Below are positions 1-11,578 of a stretch of DNA of 64,000 bases, piece after piece. Location: assembly GCA_963402885.1 (NCBI GenBank), contig OY727100.1:8419501-8483500 (forward strand), read 5' to 3'. The position numbers and the translations under genes were made by a program. The notes beneath the pieces are model-generated. The model ran no database searches. It was not told where the DNA came from and saw nothing but the letters and a program-made list of their open reading frames with translations. Source of the stretch: Antedon bifida. Its lineage: Eukaryota > Echinodermata > Crinoidea > Comatulida > Antedonidae. Position 1 is the stretch's first letter; each line of letters starts with the position of its first letter.

Positions 1-960
1 ATCGTGTAACAGTTTCCTTAGTTGGTTAGAGATCCATGGTTTTTCATTTGCATACATCTTTTTTGTTACTTTAGGTATAACCATATCAACACAAAAGGAT
101 ATGTATGCTGAGATTGTAGATACCCTTACATCAAGAGTATCATCGTCATCGAGCATAATATCCCAATCAGTACATGCTAGACAGCCACGCAACTTTTCAA
201 CCACCTCTGTACTCCACAACTGCTGTTGTATAACTACTGGTTTTGACTGTTTTAATTTTGTCTTGTATTTTGGCATAATATGTATATTGTTATGATCAGA
301 ATTTCCAATTTTGAACAGATTTTGCTTGTGTATGCTTTTTTCACATTGCAGTAGCATAAGTCCAGCGTAGCACTGCCTCTTGTTTCTACAGAGATTGCTT
401 GTTCATAAGTAGGTAGCACATCCTTCAAAGTGCATTTGTTGAAGTCTCCTAGAATTATTTGTGGAGCGTCCGGTGCCATTGTTTCATACCGGTGAACAGT
501 ACTGGAAATAGTCTCACTCGCATTATCAATATTTGCATTTGGGTGTATGTAGCACACTGTAAGGAAAATTTGAGAAAACTCTCGTGGTAGATAGAAGGGT
601 CTTGCACTTATGGTCAGTAATTCTATATCCGGCGTACAGAGTTGTTCACGTATCCTCCAGTTACTACACCATGCTTTATTTATATAAAAACATACTCCTC
701 TTTCGGCGCTTTCGAATACCTCCACCTTTACCCCTTTTCCTCAACTTGACTTCCCGTGGAAACTGACAATAGCCTTCAGGTTTCGGGTTATCGTGACGCC
801 TGAGCCGCAATAGTTCATTCCTGGCGTAGGATATTGCAATTGATACAGGCCTAGGCCTAGACATATTTGATACAGAAATCGGCGTGTACAAACAACTCAG
901 AAAAAGACAGACGCATATATAAGTTCCTAAAAACATCTATAAAAACGTACAGACAGAAAA
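1..960 (-). mobile_element. LINE (L2-like) 5' part: leader and endonuclease fragment
   Basis: Two overlapping minus-strand reading frames (676-936 and 252-725) carry the N-terminal region and part of the apurinic-type endonuclease of a non-LTR retrotransposon. The motif GDFN (catalytic Asp/Asn of the exonuclease-endonuclease-phosphatase fold) is visible, preceded by a block starting RPFYLPREF that is typical of L2-type elements of fish and invertebrates. The change of frame between the two ORFs shows the copy is dead. No reverse transcriptase follows in the window because the element runs off the left edge in its 3' direction. It lies downstream of, and in the same orientation as, the lipid-transfer gene. 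Confidence 0.7.
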
Positions 961-1108
961 GTATATATATATAATGGGTGCATAAAGTGAGAAAAAGAAC
1001 AATCTTATAGACAAATTTGCCAGAATTCTGGTCGCCACAGTGCAGCGCCCTCTCCCTCTCCGATAGGAACGTTTCCTCCACACATCTGCCTTCCCATTCT
1101 TCTGGCGT

Positions 1109-2634
1109 CAACAATGAAAGAAGGAAAAAAAGAAATAAAATCAGAGAGAGAGAAACAGGTGTTTTTTCAAAAGAGATTTAAAGGAGGAGAAATTGTAAGA
1201 GTTACGAATGCTTAAAGGTAGAGAATTAAAGAAAGAAGGAGCATTGAAACTAAAAGAAAGTTTAAAGATTTCAAGTTAAGGATGAGGGATAAGAAGATCT
1301 CCTTTAGTAATTTGCCTAGTGTTCATACGGCCGTTGGAAGTTACTTTAGTTAAAAGCTGACAGATAGTAAGAGGAGCAGAGTGATGTAGAGCTTTGAAAG
1401 ATAGACATGCAAGCTGAAAGAGGTATCGTTCATGGAAGGGGAGAGTCTTAGCACTGGAAAAGTGATGAGGAGAGAGATGTGTAGTGGGAGATAGCTTTAT
1501 TCTGGATTTTTCTGAAGTTTAGTGGTAGAAGAAGGTTTAGAACCCCAGACAGAGCAGCAGTAGTCAAGTCTAGAAAGGAAAAGTGAATTGTACAGAAGAT
1601 GAAGAGAAGATTTGTTTGTAAATTTAGAGGTACGTTTGAGTAAGTAGATAATAGAATTGAGTTTTTTACAGAGGGAAGATATGTGAGATTTCCAGGTTAG
1701 AGTATTGTCAATTATGATTCCAAGGTGTTTATGAGAAGTAACAGATTGAATTGGAGAATCATTAAGAGTAAGGGTGATAGAGTTAGATTTAGGTTTTTGA
1801 GAAGAGCCAATGAGCATAGATTTAGTTTTTGAGATATTGAGTGTTAGTCTGTTAGATTTTAGCCAGGTAGAGAGATGAATTAGAGCATTATTAAGATTCT
1901 GTTCAATAAGTTTAGAAGAGGAGTTAGAATAGTAGATGATGGTATCGTCAGCATACATGTCAACATGTAGATTAGAGTTATGAGAGATTAGAGAAGATGA
2001 AAGGTCGTTAATGTAGATGGAAAAGAGAAGAGGACCAAGAGTGGAGCCTTGAGGAACTCCAGTAGAAAGAAAACCAGAGGAAGAAAGAGTTTTTTCAAAA
2101 AGAACTTGTTGAGAACGATTAGAAAGATAAGATCGGAGCCAAGAGATAGTTGAAGGAGAAAATCCATAGTAGGGTAATTTAGCAAGAAGAACATTATGGT
2201 CAATAGTGTCGAAAGCTTTTTTGAGATCGATAAAGATAGTGCCAGTAAGTTTCTTATTATTGATATTGTGAAGCCAGTTATCATATGTGTTGGTAAGAGC
2301 AGTAAGGGTAGAATGTTGGGGACGAAATCCAGATTGAGAAGTAGATATTAAGTTATTAGAGTCAAGGTAAGAATAGGTTTGTTGGGAAATAGATTTTTCA
2401 ATAATTTTGGAGCAAAGGGGAAGGATAGAGATAGGCCGGTAGTTGTTAAGGTCATTTCTTTTGCCTGATTTAAAGATAGGAATAACTTTAGATGTTTTCC
2501 AGGCAGAGGGAAAGCAATTAGAATTGATAGAAAGATTAAAGATAAAGGTAAGATGAGGAGCAATAATAGCAGAAGCAGCTTTAAGAAATTTACCATCAAT
2601 TAAATCAGGTCCGGTAGATGTATTGGGATTGATT
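1109..2634 (-). mobile_element. CR1-like LINE copy 1 (truncated at both ends, RT domain)
   Basis: A 382-residue reverse transcriptase ORF (1497-2645, first codons host-derived) begins at a segment equivalent to the middle of the related copy at 34-36 kb. It contains the RT blocks with the catalytic YADD box and the C-terminal RT thumb, then loses frame near 1500. Nucleotide identity to the 34-36 kb copy is very high by eye over about 1.5 kb, including the 3' untranslated part to about 1109. The 5' end is truncated at about 2634, directly against coding sequence of the lipid-transfer gene. The terminal 3' tail present in the other copy is missing here, so the right and left junctions are not a simple target-primed insertion. 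Confidence 0.85.
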
Positions 2635-4563
2635 GCTCTCCCCATTCTCCAGGACCAAATCCAACGGCCTCTTTCAAACTTGTAGTTTCCGAATCATCAA
2701 ACACCAACGTAGAACATCGAAGAATATCTGGACGACTTGTAGTTAAAAACCTAGGGGTCAGTCGACCGACAGGGAGAGTGATGTCATAGGTATGAATGTT
2801 ACATGTCGTTCTTGACACTAAACCTTCGCTATTTATGGCTTTCACAGTAAAATGTAACGGCACTCCACTTGTCATGTCCTGTAATTAAGTAATACTAAAA
2901 TATACACACAGTCTCTGAATTTGAAAGTAATAACTTTGATCACTTGAAATTTATATTTAAACTCCATAATCTTTTTGCTTTTCTTGTTATTATTTAGCCT
3001 ATACTCTTATAAGAAATTTAATACTAAAACATAATTATAAATATTGAAATTTGTTAATACCTTGATGACTAGTTGGGAGCAGGAATGCTAGTAGACCAAA
3101 CCCAGTACACCTTTGATTTGAAATAACATTTGTGTTTCTTTTTTCATTAGAAAAAAATGAATAATGTGAAATAAAACTAAAATTTGAATAATCTTACTAT
3201 GTTTGCAGTTGTTACAGTGCCTCCAAGCTCCATATCTGAGACGACATCACTTCCACCAGGCACTGTTCCAATATCTAACGTGTAAACCAATTCACTCTGA
3301 CTATCATGTGCAAGGAACACTAGTTCAAATGCGGGATCAGTGTAGTCACGCCCAATAACTTGCTTCACAATGCAGCCTGTAGATTCTGCTTGAGTTTTTA
3401 TTGCTGCATTTTGGTTATTGTTGTCAAAGAACTATAAGAATTTTATACAGCAGTATTAAAACAAATATAATAATATATTACTACTAATGATATAACTGAT
3501 AAATTAGATTAACATTAATTTTTATAAATAGTTTATCCAATCAAATAACATAAGTGCAAATAGAGTATATTAACTCATGGAAAAAAAACCATCAATTAAT
3601 TAAGTATGTGTTGTGCTTTGAATTATAACTAATAATAATATATTATAACTATATAACTATACACTATAAGTTTGGGGTAGCAAACTGGGTTACGTACGCC
3701 AGCTTGATTCAGTGTTTATTATCTCAGTTTTTCACTCAAATATATTACTGGGGTAAACTACATATCGATCAAGTGAAATCAAGGATTTTAATATTAATCT
3801 GCTCAAAGATGTAACATGTCTCACTCATTTTATTCAATATATATCTAGACCAACTAGAAAACAAGATCAGAATAGTAACATTAATCACAACATATTTTCA
3901 AATACAATTTCTGAAAAGATTTTATCTGATCTCGGACATCTCAGTGCAGAGTGGCTTGGAGTATATGAAACGACAAATACAGACCTCGCTGGTAAAGGAT
4001 TGTAAGAGGAGAAAGAAGGCTGGGGAACCGCATTATCAAAATGAGATATTTTAATTATCAGCCAATATGACACCTATTCATTTACACAGTTTACAACATA
4101 CTTAAACTATAGGCCTATCATAGCTATGTATACCCCTCTCATTTTCAAGCTAAAGTTGAATTGAATTTGTTTTTAAAAGAGAGTGTGTGGTTTTATTGAA
4201 GAGTGGTGGAGCTTGGCGAGTATAGGGAGATACTGTCGTCGGATGTTATGTACTGAGAAGGCTTTAAACTAATTTTGAAACCCGCCTTGGGGCGGGTATA
4301 ATTGCTAGTGACTAAATAAATGTGAATGAATGAAAAAATTAGATAAGAGCCAATGTATTCTGTAAATTTCTCGTACCTTATCAAAACTTGGCTCAATTGA
4401 AGCAATGTCGAAAGTCATATCATAAAGACTTTCATTTCTGTAAAGAATGTCATATTTCCATACATTATGCCTCCAAATTACCACTCGCAATATTCTTTTG
4501 CCTATTTGAATTATACCATTTGCCTCCTGCCTTGCGAGTTCAAGCTCGACACCAACAGTAACA
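2634..4563 (-). CDS. LLTP-like gene, exons 34-36, last exon interrupted by LINE copy 1
   Basis: Exons 4377-4563, 3198-3431 and 2634-2878 (phase 0 joins). Exon 34 reads VTVGVELELARQEANGIIQI. Exon 35 reads KQVIGRDYTDPAFELVFLAH and TLDIGTVPGGSDVVSDMELG. Exon 36 encodes a fibronectin-like strand set: GVPLHFTVKAINSEGL, then TYDITLPVGRLTPRF, then VFDDSETTSLKEAV, and stops being host sequence at GPGEWG where LINE copy 1 begins. No convincing continuation of the exon is seen on the far side of the LINE, so the gene's true 3' end is lost or outside the window. Confidence 0.65.
4140..4345 (+). mobile_element. LINE 3' end remnant with GC hairpin and AATG-type tail
   Basis: Plus-strand sequence shows a short GC hairpin (CCCGCCTTGGGGCGGG at about 4281-4296) followed by TGACTAAATAAATGTGAATG and a GAATGAATGA tail. 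This layout is typical of the terminal 3' untranslated region of CR1/RTE-type LINEs. No ORF remains. It sits in the intron between exons 34 and 35 of the LLTP-like gene. Confidence 0.4.
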
Positions 4564-5033
4564 CTGGAGTGATAAAAACAAAATTGCTTTGTTTGTTCTC
4601 GTCAGCTCAAACTAACAACAAACATCATATGTAAAACAGTATGAGTTAGATTTGCTTAAATGTTATTCTTTGTGCAGTAGATATACAAAGATATTTTTTG
4701 TAATATATTGTACAATACCATGATTTGTTTGCCTTGATTTAAGTAGAACCTTAGCTGATTGTTAAAACATGTTTATTGCTAATGTGTTGTGCCTGAGCTA
4801 AGTGTAAACCAAACTGTTTACAAAACCATCTAATATAACAAAACTGAAAACAATGGTTGAAATTTCAAATAAAAAAAGGTTTTTATGTTATTTTATTTAT
4901 TTATTTGTTGACCATGTATCTTTGGATCGGTGGCACTCACCATATGCGGTGCGGTCTAAAAAACAAAACTAAAAATAAAAATGAAAACAGTTAGTGCTCA
5001 TTTCTGCTATATGTTATAAAAAAGTATCTTTAC

Positions 5034-8000
5034 CTTAGAGTTAGTATTTTGAATAATCTCATATCAACTCTGGTTGGCAAATTAACTGATACTATTTCTC
5101 CGTTTGCTTCCATTCCAATATATAAATTATGCCCAATTGTTAAACGGCCAAAGACATTTGCCTCGCCAGAAACATTAAGTTCAGCCTTTGAGAAAATAAC
5201 AGAACAAAAATTAGTTTTAATTTGACAAAGAATGAGACAGTGAAATCAATTCAGAATATTTACAAATCACAATATCTTAGTATATGCAGAAAAATGTTCA
5301 AACTAAAAAAATATAAAAAGAATTGAAGCCCAGCTGCATATTTGTGACCAACCCATGTGCGACTATACTCAAATGAGGTTCTGCACAGTATAGGAAGATG
5401 ATGATGTCAGATGATGAACTGTGTGGATGAGAACTGATATTTAACTGTTGATGAACTTCATAATTGTATCCACAAACAAAAATTACAAGTTCAATAACAA
5501 GAACAAGTTCATTTTCATAAATAGGGCAAGGCATTACAGATTTTTCAGCATACACTATAATCTATTTACATAGAAAAACAATTATTGCAGCAACTATACA
5601 ACGTCAGGCTAGGTATATAGCTAGCGTACGATGTTCGTACGTTACCGATGTTTACCAGCTAGGCCTACAAAACTAAGCCTAGCTAGGCTAGGCCTAAAGA
5701 CCGTCCACAACAGGTCACTCGCCGCGAGCTACTTAGGTAGTGCATTGTTTCTCACTTTTTATCATAATTTACCATAAAACGTACATTTAAGACAAGGAAT
5801 GACCTGGTTTAATGTTTTTAAAGTAATATATATGTATTATTTTTACAAAACGTCACAAATTGTAGGGAAGGTGTCTTTAATATAATATAATAATAATAAG
5901 CTCTGTCTACACTATCAAATTAGTTTGACAAAAAAATTGTGATGTGCCCAATTATGGTAGTGATATGCATAAAGATGGCACACTGTATGAAGGCATGGAA
6001 GCTATCTTCTACAAAGTTATGGGACTACTGTCAAACTGAACCAGAAACAGACAAACACATGCTATTAAAGTGTAAAAGTGTTCAACTTGCATGGAATAAT
6101 TTAAATTCCATGATTCAAGACTGCTATACACTTAACGAAACAGTTAATAACTAGATAGAAATAGCTACTGGAACAAAAATTAAAAATGTAAATGAATTAA
6201 TCTCATTGTTAACCTTCTGTATTTACAAATATATCAAATCTTCAAAAAAGTATACAAAAAGCTCAACAATGATTTGGAGCTTGTTCCGAGTAGAACTCAG
6301 AAACTTATTAGCTAACCAATATGCTTGTAATGTAAATAATGGGCTAAAGTAAAAGATAAATTAATGAATCACATTTCATAAAATCGAAATGAAAACTCAA
6401 TTTTTCTTTTCTCTTTCTTTCTTTTTCTTTCTTCTATATTGAGAAAAATTAAAAAGAATTCAAAAGTAACTTTTATACACTTATTGTATTTTACTATAAA
6501 ACAGAAAGATGAAAAAGAAGGAAAGAAATATAGAAAAAAAAAACAACGCTTCAATACGTTAGCCAAATTTTATAAGAGGGTATGTGCCAATATAACCAAT
6601 TATGTTATGTAATAAAAGATATCCAATTATGTTATGTTTTAAAAAGATATCTCTTTTAACCATATTATTGTACATAGATGTTATAAACACTTTTTTAAAA
6701 TATGTAATCTTTGTATATCTTTGTCATGGAATGGAATAATGAATAAAAGTGGGCTAAACCCACGAAAGAGAGAAAAAAAAGATGGTAGTGATATGACATC
6801 GCTATGTTCATATATGGGCACAGCACATAAAGTTTGATAGTGTAGACAGAGCTTCAGACAGTATGACATCAAAACAAAACTTCCTTTAGCAAATATCCAG
6901 CAGCTGACCGAAGAATAAACTAGAAATTGCAAGCGCTGTGAGCAGACATATGCCTACAAATGTCCTCAAACAAAAATTGTAAAAGCGGCGGATCCAGTGT
7001 ACTTGAAATTAGATAGGGAGGGGGTTGAAAGCTGTAAACTTTTTGTAGACAAACCATCACCTTTCAGATCTGACAAGCAATGAAGCGTGATATGAGGATG
7101 AGGATTATATCAGACATAACAGAAATAAAAACATACTTACATTTGCTGTACCGTTTTTAAAAAATGCATCAAAACATACACTTGGTTCAACTCTTCCATG
7201 TAGCTTAAACCCTTAAATAACAAAGTAACAATTAAAAAATAAGGCAGGGTATATCAAATGTTGATTTCAGATTTTATAACTTAATTTTACTAAAATGAAT
7301 ATTCTCGTCAAAATTTCAGATTGAGATTCACATATGTAGCACAACAATTTCATGTTAAAAATTGGTGATTATATTATTAAAATATGGCACAATAACAAAT
7401 GATTCAATTTATTTAATTAATGATTTATAGTGAAGTAAAAAAACATAGAGGTTGACTTACTAAATCAAGGCAGACGGCTTTCGTTCTCACACAAAGCCTG
7501 CCTCATATTGCATGGAATGTTCCTAGTAATATTACTAGGTCTTGAGCAGATCTGGTTGATGCCGGCATGGTACCGACGTGACCCGTCCTAACAGAAAACC
7601 ATAATGGCACATATAATATATTTCCCATACTTCCGGCTTCACATTTGTTTTATACAACTAACTAAACTCATCTTTGTATTGGTTGGTAAACTGTTTTAAA
7701 ATATATTGTAACTTAGTTGAAATAATATTATGCAAGTCAACTGTAGCCTCAAAATCTTTGATGGTCATATTCATAATTTTAACAAGGAAAGCTGTCACAC
7801 CATTTTCTATGGAAAGATAAACTCAGGTTATATAAATACACCTTAAACCTTAGAGTTGAATAAAGACAAATATGTTTTACAGTTTTTCCATCAAGGTTTT
7901 TCCACTTTTGATGGATAACCTTGGCTGATTTGTCTTTGTCCCATTGCTGGTATACTAGGGGACTGTTTCTGCTGGGAAAAAATAACCCATTAATAACCAC

Positions 8001-11000
8001 TAGAGGGTTCGCTCGCGCACCCTCTAGTGGGTGTACTCGAATGGTCCTCGAAAACATGACCAACGCCTCTGGAAATTGAAGCCCGGGTGACACCTATGCA
8101 TATGACTGATGAGTAATGTATGTTTATTTTGTGATGTTTCATGGTGGTCCATAAATTAGGTACGCCAAACATATCGCTTCCAGGGTAATATAGCAAATTA
8201 GAGTTTAAAAAATGTACGAATAGAGAACAATATAGGCTAATTATTATATTCGGTCTTCCGCCGAATGTGTGTGTGAGATTTGAACCTGTACTGAAAATAA
8301 GTTTGGTAAGATGCGAAATGTATACCAATTATGATTGATTACGTCCCCTGTCCGATTAATGATGTATGGACACTTGACAGCAATCGGTGGTTAGGAACGT
8401 AAGGGGAAAAGTTACTCAATAGATTTATTTATTTGTAAACAAAATGTACATTAATTCTCTCTGTAATGATGTAAAAACTTTGAACAATTGGTATTACAAC
8501 AATTGGTATTAATGCAAATAATATAATTGTAAAGAACAGTATACGTATAATAGACATATTTTATTATTATATATATTATCTGAACTTTACACACAGGAGG
8601 AAACCGTTAATAGGGGTCATCAATCACTGAAACAGTCTCTATAACGTGACCGTACCAAGAGACCAAAAGCATATATCAACGTGGGTGACAGTGAGCGGGC
8701 TTTAACATTTTTATCACAATATATCATGACAACAGCATCTTGTTAATTTTGGAACAAAATTATCAAATAACAACTTTCGTAGCCTACTTATATTTCGGTC
8801 GTAGTAGACACTTTATAAATATAAATAGAGAAAGCAACAGAAATAATCGATAAACAGTAAAGGTGTTTCCCTAGTAGGCCTGACCTCCTATGCTATTATG
8901 CTATTTATTAATCATTTTATCAAATTTAGGTGCGATTCAATGTTACTATAATAGTAACATTGAATCGCACCTAAATTTGATAAAATGATTAATAAATAGC
9001 ATAAATAATTAGTTAAATTACTAAAACAAATTGTATTTCACGTAAAGTAAAGGCCTTTATAATTGATATTTGAATATCTAAAACAAATAAATTGTAGTTC
9101 ACGATTCAGTTGAATCACTAAAATCACATTGTAGTTCACGTAAAATTAATAAAGGCCTTCAATAATAGTGAAATTACAAAAACCAATTTTAGTTCTCGAT
9201 CACTAAAATCACATTGTAGTTCACATAAAAGTAAAGGCCTTCAATAAAAGTTAAATTACTAAAACAAATTGTAGTTCACATAAAGTAAATGCCTTTAATC
9301 AATATAATTGATTAGTTAAATATCTAAAACAAATTAATTTCAGTTGAACCACTAAAATATTTTTTTATTTAATATTGAATGGCGCCACCAACGGCCATTT
9401 TGCCGGAAGTGACGGACCCGGAAGCCAGTTGAACAACAGCGCGAGTGTGTGAAAATAACCCTGTGATATCCACAAATTTCGATAGGTAACGCTAAATTTT
9501 GTCGTTGTAAAAGACAAAAGTGGAACAATAGCGTCGATGTGAAAACTAATGTTATCAAATCTATGTTTCGCGGTACATCTGAGATAGATTTGTACCGAAG
9601 TTTTTGCATTGTGCTCGCCTATGTCAGAATTAACCATAATTTATATATAGATGTGCATAAATTACCTCAACATTCTTTGCAGCAGGACTAGTACCCTTTT
9701 CACACCAAAAGCAAAACTCTGGAGACACTCCGGAGTTGATGTCCCAGTGTTTTGGTGTGAAAGGTAAAATCAAACAACTCTGGAGTTCAAAACACCAGGG
9801 TTGAACTATGGAACACCTCCTCTGCCTTCAGTTCACATTTATCATGCAGTACACACCAATCGTCATGCAGTACACACCAATCGTCATGCAGTACACACCA
9901 ATCGTCATGGAGTACACACCAAACACCATGCAGTACACACCAATCGTCATGCAGTACACACCAAACATCATGCAGTACACACCAAACATCATGCAGTACA
10001 CACCAATCGTCATGCAGTACACACCAATGGTCATGCAGTACACACCAATGGTCATGCAGTACACACCAATCGTCATGCAGTACACACCAATCGTCATGCA
10101 GTCAAATATTGCGTAATTTATACCGCCACCTATCGACAAAATCGAATATCACGTGACGTTTATTAGACGGTTGTAAAACTAAGACTATTTATTTCTTTAT
10201 CTCTTCTTCTTTTATGGAATTCAATAATTGCAATGGCCTCCTAGTCGCGCTTGTGTCTCGCATAATAAATTATTGTATATATAAAAAACAGAGCATTCAC
10301 AGAGATGTGTAGCGGTTAAAATAAGTCCAGTATGTCAAGCATAAAATAAATCTTAAAGTCGATGGCCTTAGTTTTACAACCGTCTAATAAACGTCACGTG
10401 ATATTCGATTTTGTCGATAGGTGGCGGTATAAATTACGCAATATTTGACTGCATGACGATTGGTGTGCACTGCATGACGATTTTTAAAAGTAAAGTTAAA
10501 AAGTATCTACAGGAACGTACACTTGCATTAGAAACTATTTAATAAGCGCTACTTCTATATTTGATAGTCTTATTGTTAGTTTTTTTATTAATTATTATGT
10601 TTCATTGTATGTCTTTTTTGCTGTTCTTTCAAAGGACCTCATTGGAAACAAGTCCGTAGAGGACTTTTATGAGTTATCCTTGGCATCCTTCTTGTTTTAT
10701 TCATGGTTTTTTATATATGCTATTTTTAATTATGTCTGTGATTTTTTTATGTACTGATGCCGAAATAAATCAAATCAAATCAGACCACCAACTGATTAAA
10801 AAAAAAATTGTTGGGAGCAGAAACAGGAACGTGTTCAATATAAAAATTATGTTTTTATATCTATTTTCAAATAAACAGTCGGACCGCTTTATGGAAATCC
10901 TTCCTTGTATGCTTGTATTACTTGACTATAAATTTAGTGTGGTGTGAAAACATTTCCAAATATAAGTTACCTGTTAAACCTTGTCCAACTGCTCTAAGAC

Positions 11001-11282
11001 TACCATTAATGCTAAGGTCTGGAACAATTTCACCAAGAAGTTCTAAAAACAAAATGTAAAAGTTGTATCTTACATTGAAGTATAACGCTCGTATTGGAGA
11101 CGGTTTTACGGCATATCGTCACTTTACATTTTGTGCTTTAAATTCAGCATCTACACATGCTCAATTAAGGTTTACATTACAATTTTTTTTAACTTTACCT
11201 TTCACTGCTGGGCATTCATTGATAGTATTTGCAACTTTCTTCAGCTTAAAAGCTGCCTTGGTTCTTCTGCTAGTTCTTTCAT
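5034..11282 (-). CDS. LLTP-like gene, exons 30-33: basic linker and repeated beta segments
   Basis: Exons 11199-11282, 10971-11042, 7141-7211 and 5034-5185 chain in phases 1, 1, 0, 2 without a stop. Exon 30 is strongly basic (ERTSRRTKAAFKLKKVANT). Exons 31-33 give short related beta modules with G-x-h motifs (DLSINGSLRAVGQGL, KLHGRVEPSVCFDAFF, AELNVSGEANVFGRL), consistent with an amphipathic beta-sheet region. The introns between them are occupied by LINE ends, a minisatellite/foldback element, a palindrome and a MITE described separately. Confidence 0.6.
5569..5880 (+). repeat. Inverted copy of the LLTP-like gene's 5' flank/leader
   Basis: Read on the plus strand, about 300 bases here match the minus strand of 43270-43570 closely, with shared blocks such as CAACTATACAACGTCAGGC, AGCTAGCGTACGATGTTC and ACTTAGGTAGTGCATTG. 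The match ends a few bases short of the position equivalent to the start codon. It is therefore an inverted copy of the promoter-proximal sequence of the same gene, placed in the intron between exons 32 and 33. Alternatively both are copies of a dispersed repeat that happens to supply this gene's leader. Confidence 0.7.
5898..6854. mobile_element. MITE with 22-bp perfect terminal inverted repeats, split by a LINE
   Basis: The ends are perfect inverted repeats of 22 bp beginning AAGCTCTGTCTACAC. Without the inserted LINE the element is only about 130 bp and has no coding capacity. Superfamily is not assigned because flanking target duplication is not clear. Confidence 0.75.
5968..6781 (+). mobile_element. 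5'-truncated LINE with 14-bp target duplication and A-rich tail
   Basis: The 14-bp sequence ATGGTAGTGATATG occurs at 5954-5967 and 6782-6795 and brackets this insert, which ends in GAGAGAAAAAAAAG. These are the marks of target-primed reverse transcription. The 5' portion (5939-6154 and on to about 6350 with one stop) encodes the C-terminal zinc-binding region of a LINE polyprotein, pattern C-x-x-E-x-ET-x-x-H-x-L-x-x-C (DYCQTEPETDKHMLLKC). The insertion lies inside the MITE at 5898-6854 and is therefore younger. Confidence 0.8.
7212..8897. other. Intronic DNA with a GC hairpin, no gene seen
   Basis: No exon or conserved ORF is visible between exons 31 and 32 in this stretch. A perfect 12-bp inverted repeat (CCACTAGAGGGT with its complement, 10-base GC-rich loop) lies at 7997-8030. 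A related hairpin is found at 19816-19856, so both may be tips of the same MITE family. Confidence 0.4.
8898..9002. repeat. 105-bp perfect palindrome (52-bp arms, 1-base centre)
   Basis: 8898-8949 is the exact reverse complement of 8951-9002, with a single A at 8950 between them. The arms are AT-rich with a GGTGCGATTC core. Such a palindrome can extrude a cruciform and is usually unstable in cloning. It may be a recent inverted duplication or the hairpin remnant of a foldback element. Confidence 0.95.
9008..9362 (+). repeat. Degenerate tandem repeat, about six units
   Basis: Units of roughly 50-70 bp share ACTAAAACAAATTGTAGTT, then a CACRTAAAGTAAAGGCCTT-like block. Spacing and sequence are imperfect, indicating an old array. 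It directly follows the palindrome. Confidence 0.6.
9380..9655 (+). repeat. Partial copy of a dispersed repeat (family also at 19.9-21.1 and 44.0-45.0 kb)
   Basis: The segment ending GTCAGAATTAACCATAATTT is shared with 20880-21085 on the same strand and with 43975-44180 on the opposite strand, including CGCGGTACATCTGAGATAGA. The overlapping short ORFs here are not protein genes. No transposase is visible, so this is a non-autonomous repeat of unknown class. Confidence 0.65.
9844..10102 (+). repeat. 21-bp minisatellite, about 12-13 units
   Basis: Units of ATGCAGTACACACCAATCGTC follow one another with a few substitutions (ACCATG, ATCATG, GGTCATG variants). Because 21 is a multiple of three, frames on both strands stay open, but the peptides are pure repeat translations with no other coding sign. 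The last units merge into the left arm of the foldback element to the right. Confidence 0.95.
10070..10481. mobile_element. Foldback element with about 100-bp inverted arms containing the minisatellite unit
   Basis: 10070-10172 and 10368-10481 are inverted copies: both contain ATTTATACCGCCACCTATCG, the CACGTGA core and GACGGTTGTAAAACTAAG. The outer part of each arm is made of the same 21-bp unit that has expanded to a dozen copies on the left and only about two on the right. The 195-bp interior has no ORF. Confidence 0.8.
10482..10790 (+). mobile_element. LINE 3' end with AAATC tail
   Basis: The sequence GGACCTCATTGGAAACAAGT followed by GTAGAGGACTTTTATGAGTT and ending in GAAATAAATCAAATCAAATC is a CR1/L2-like 3' untranslated region with a tandem AAATC tail. 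The only ORF in it is non-conserved. It begins immediately beside the foldback element. Confidence 0.55.
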
Positions 11283-11439
11283 CTGGACGTGAATAGAAAA
11301 ATATCAGACTTCATGAAGGTTTGCAAAGGAAGACAGATAATTGCTAATATAAGTTTTTTAACAGTATAAAATGCTGATAATCAATAATCATAATTTAAAA
11401 TCTAAAAATACATACATAGAGTGTGCACTTTATGGGATT

Positions 11440-11578
11440 TAAATACGATATTATACAAATAATGAATGTTTATGAGTTGGATGGTGAAAATATTTCATGA
11501 GTTGACAAATGTTAGGCCATTCAAAAAAGCATTGCTCCAACTTAGGACGCGGAGAACAGTTGTAGACGACACGCACAA
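11440..11578 (+). repeat. Host repeat interrupted by the Ty3/gypsy element (left part)
   Basis: This flank and 16216-16270 together resemble one continuous copy at 23690-24065, sharing blocks around ATATTTCATGAGTTG, GCTCCAA and GACGCGGA. The retroelement thus landed inside an older dispersed repeat, and the 23.7-24.1 kb copy shows how the site looks without it. Confidence 0.65.

Noticed and set aside
9844-10102. Possible CRISPR-like array
   Set aside because: Units are contiguous with no unique spacers, and the genome is eukaryotic.
9801-10166. Three overlapping open frames of about 100-120 codons on both strands
   Set aside because: They translate the 21-bp minisatellite. Open frames follow from the repeat length being divisible by three, with no other coding evidence.
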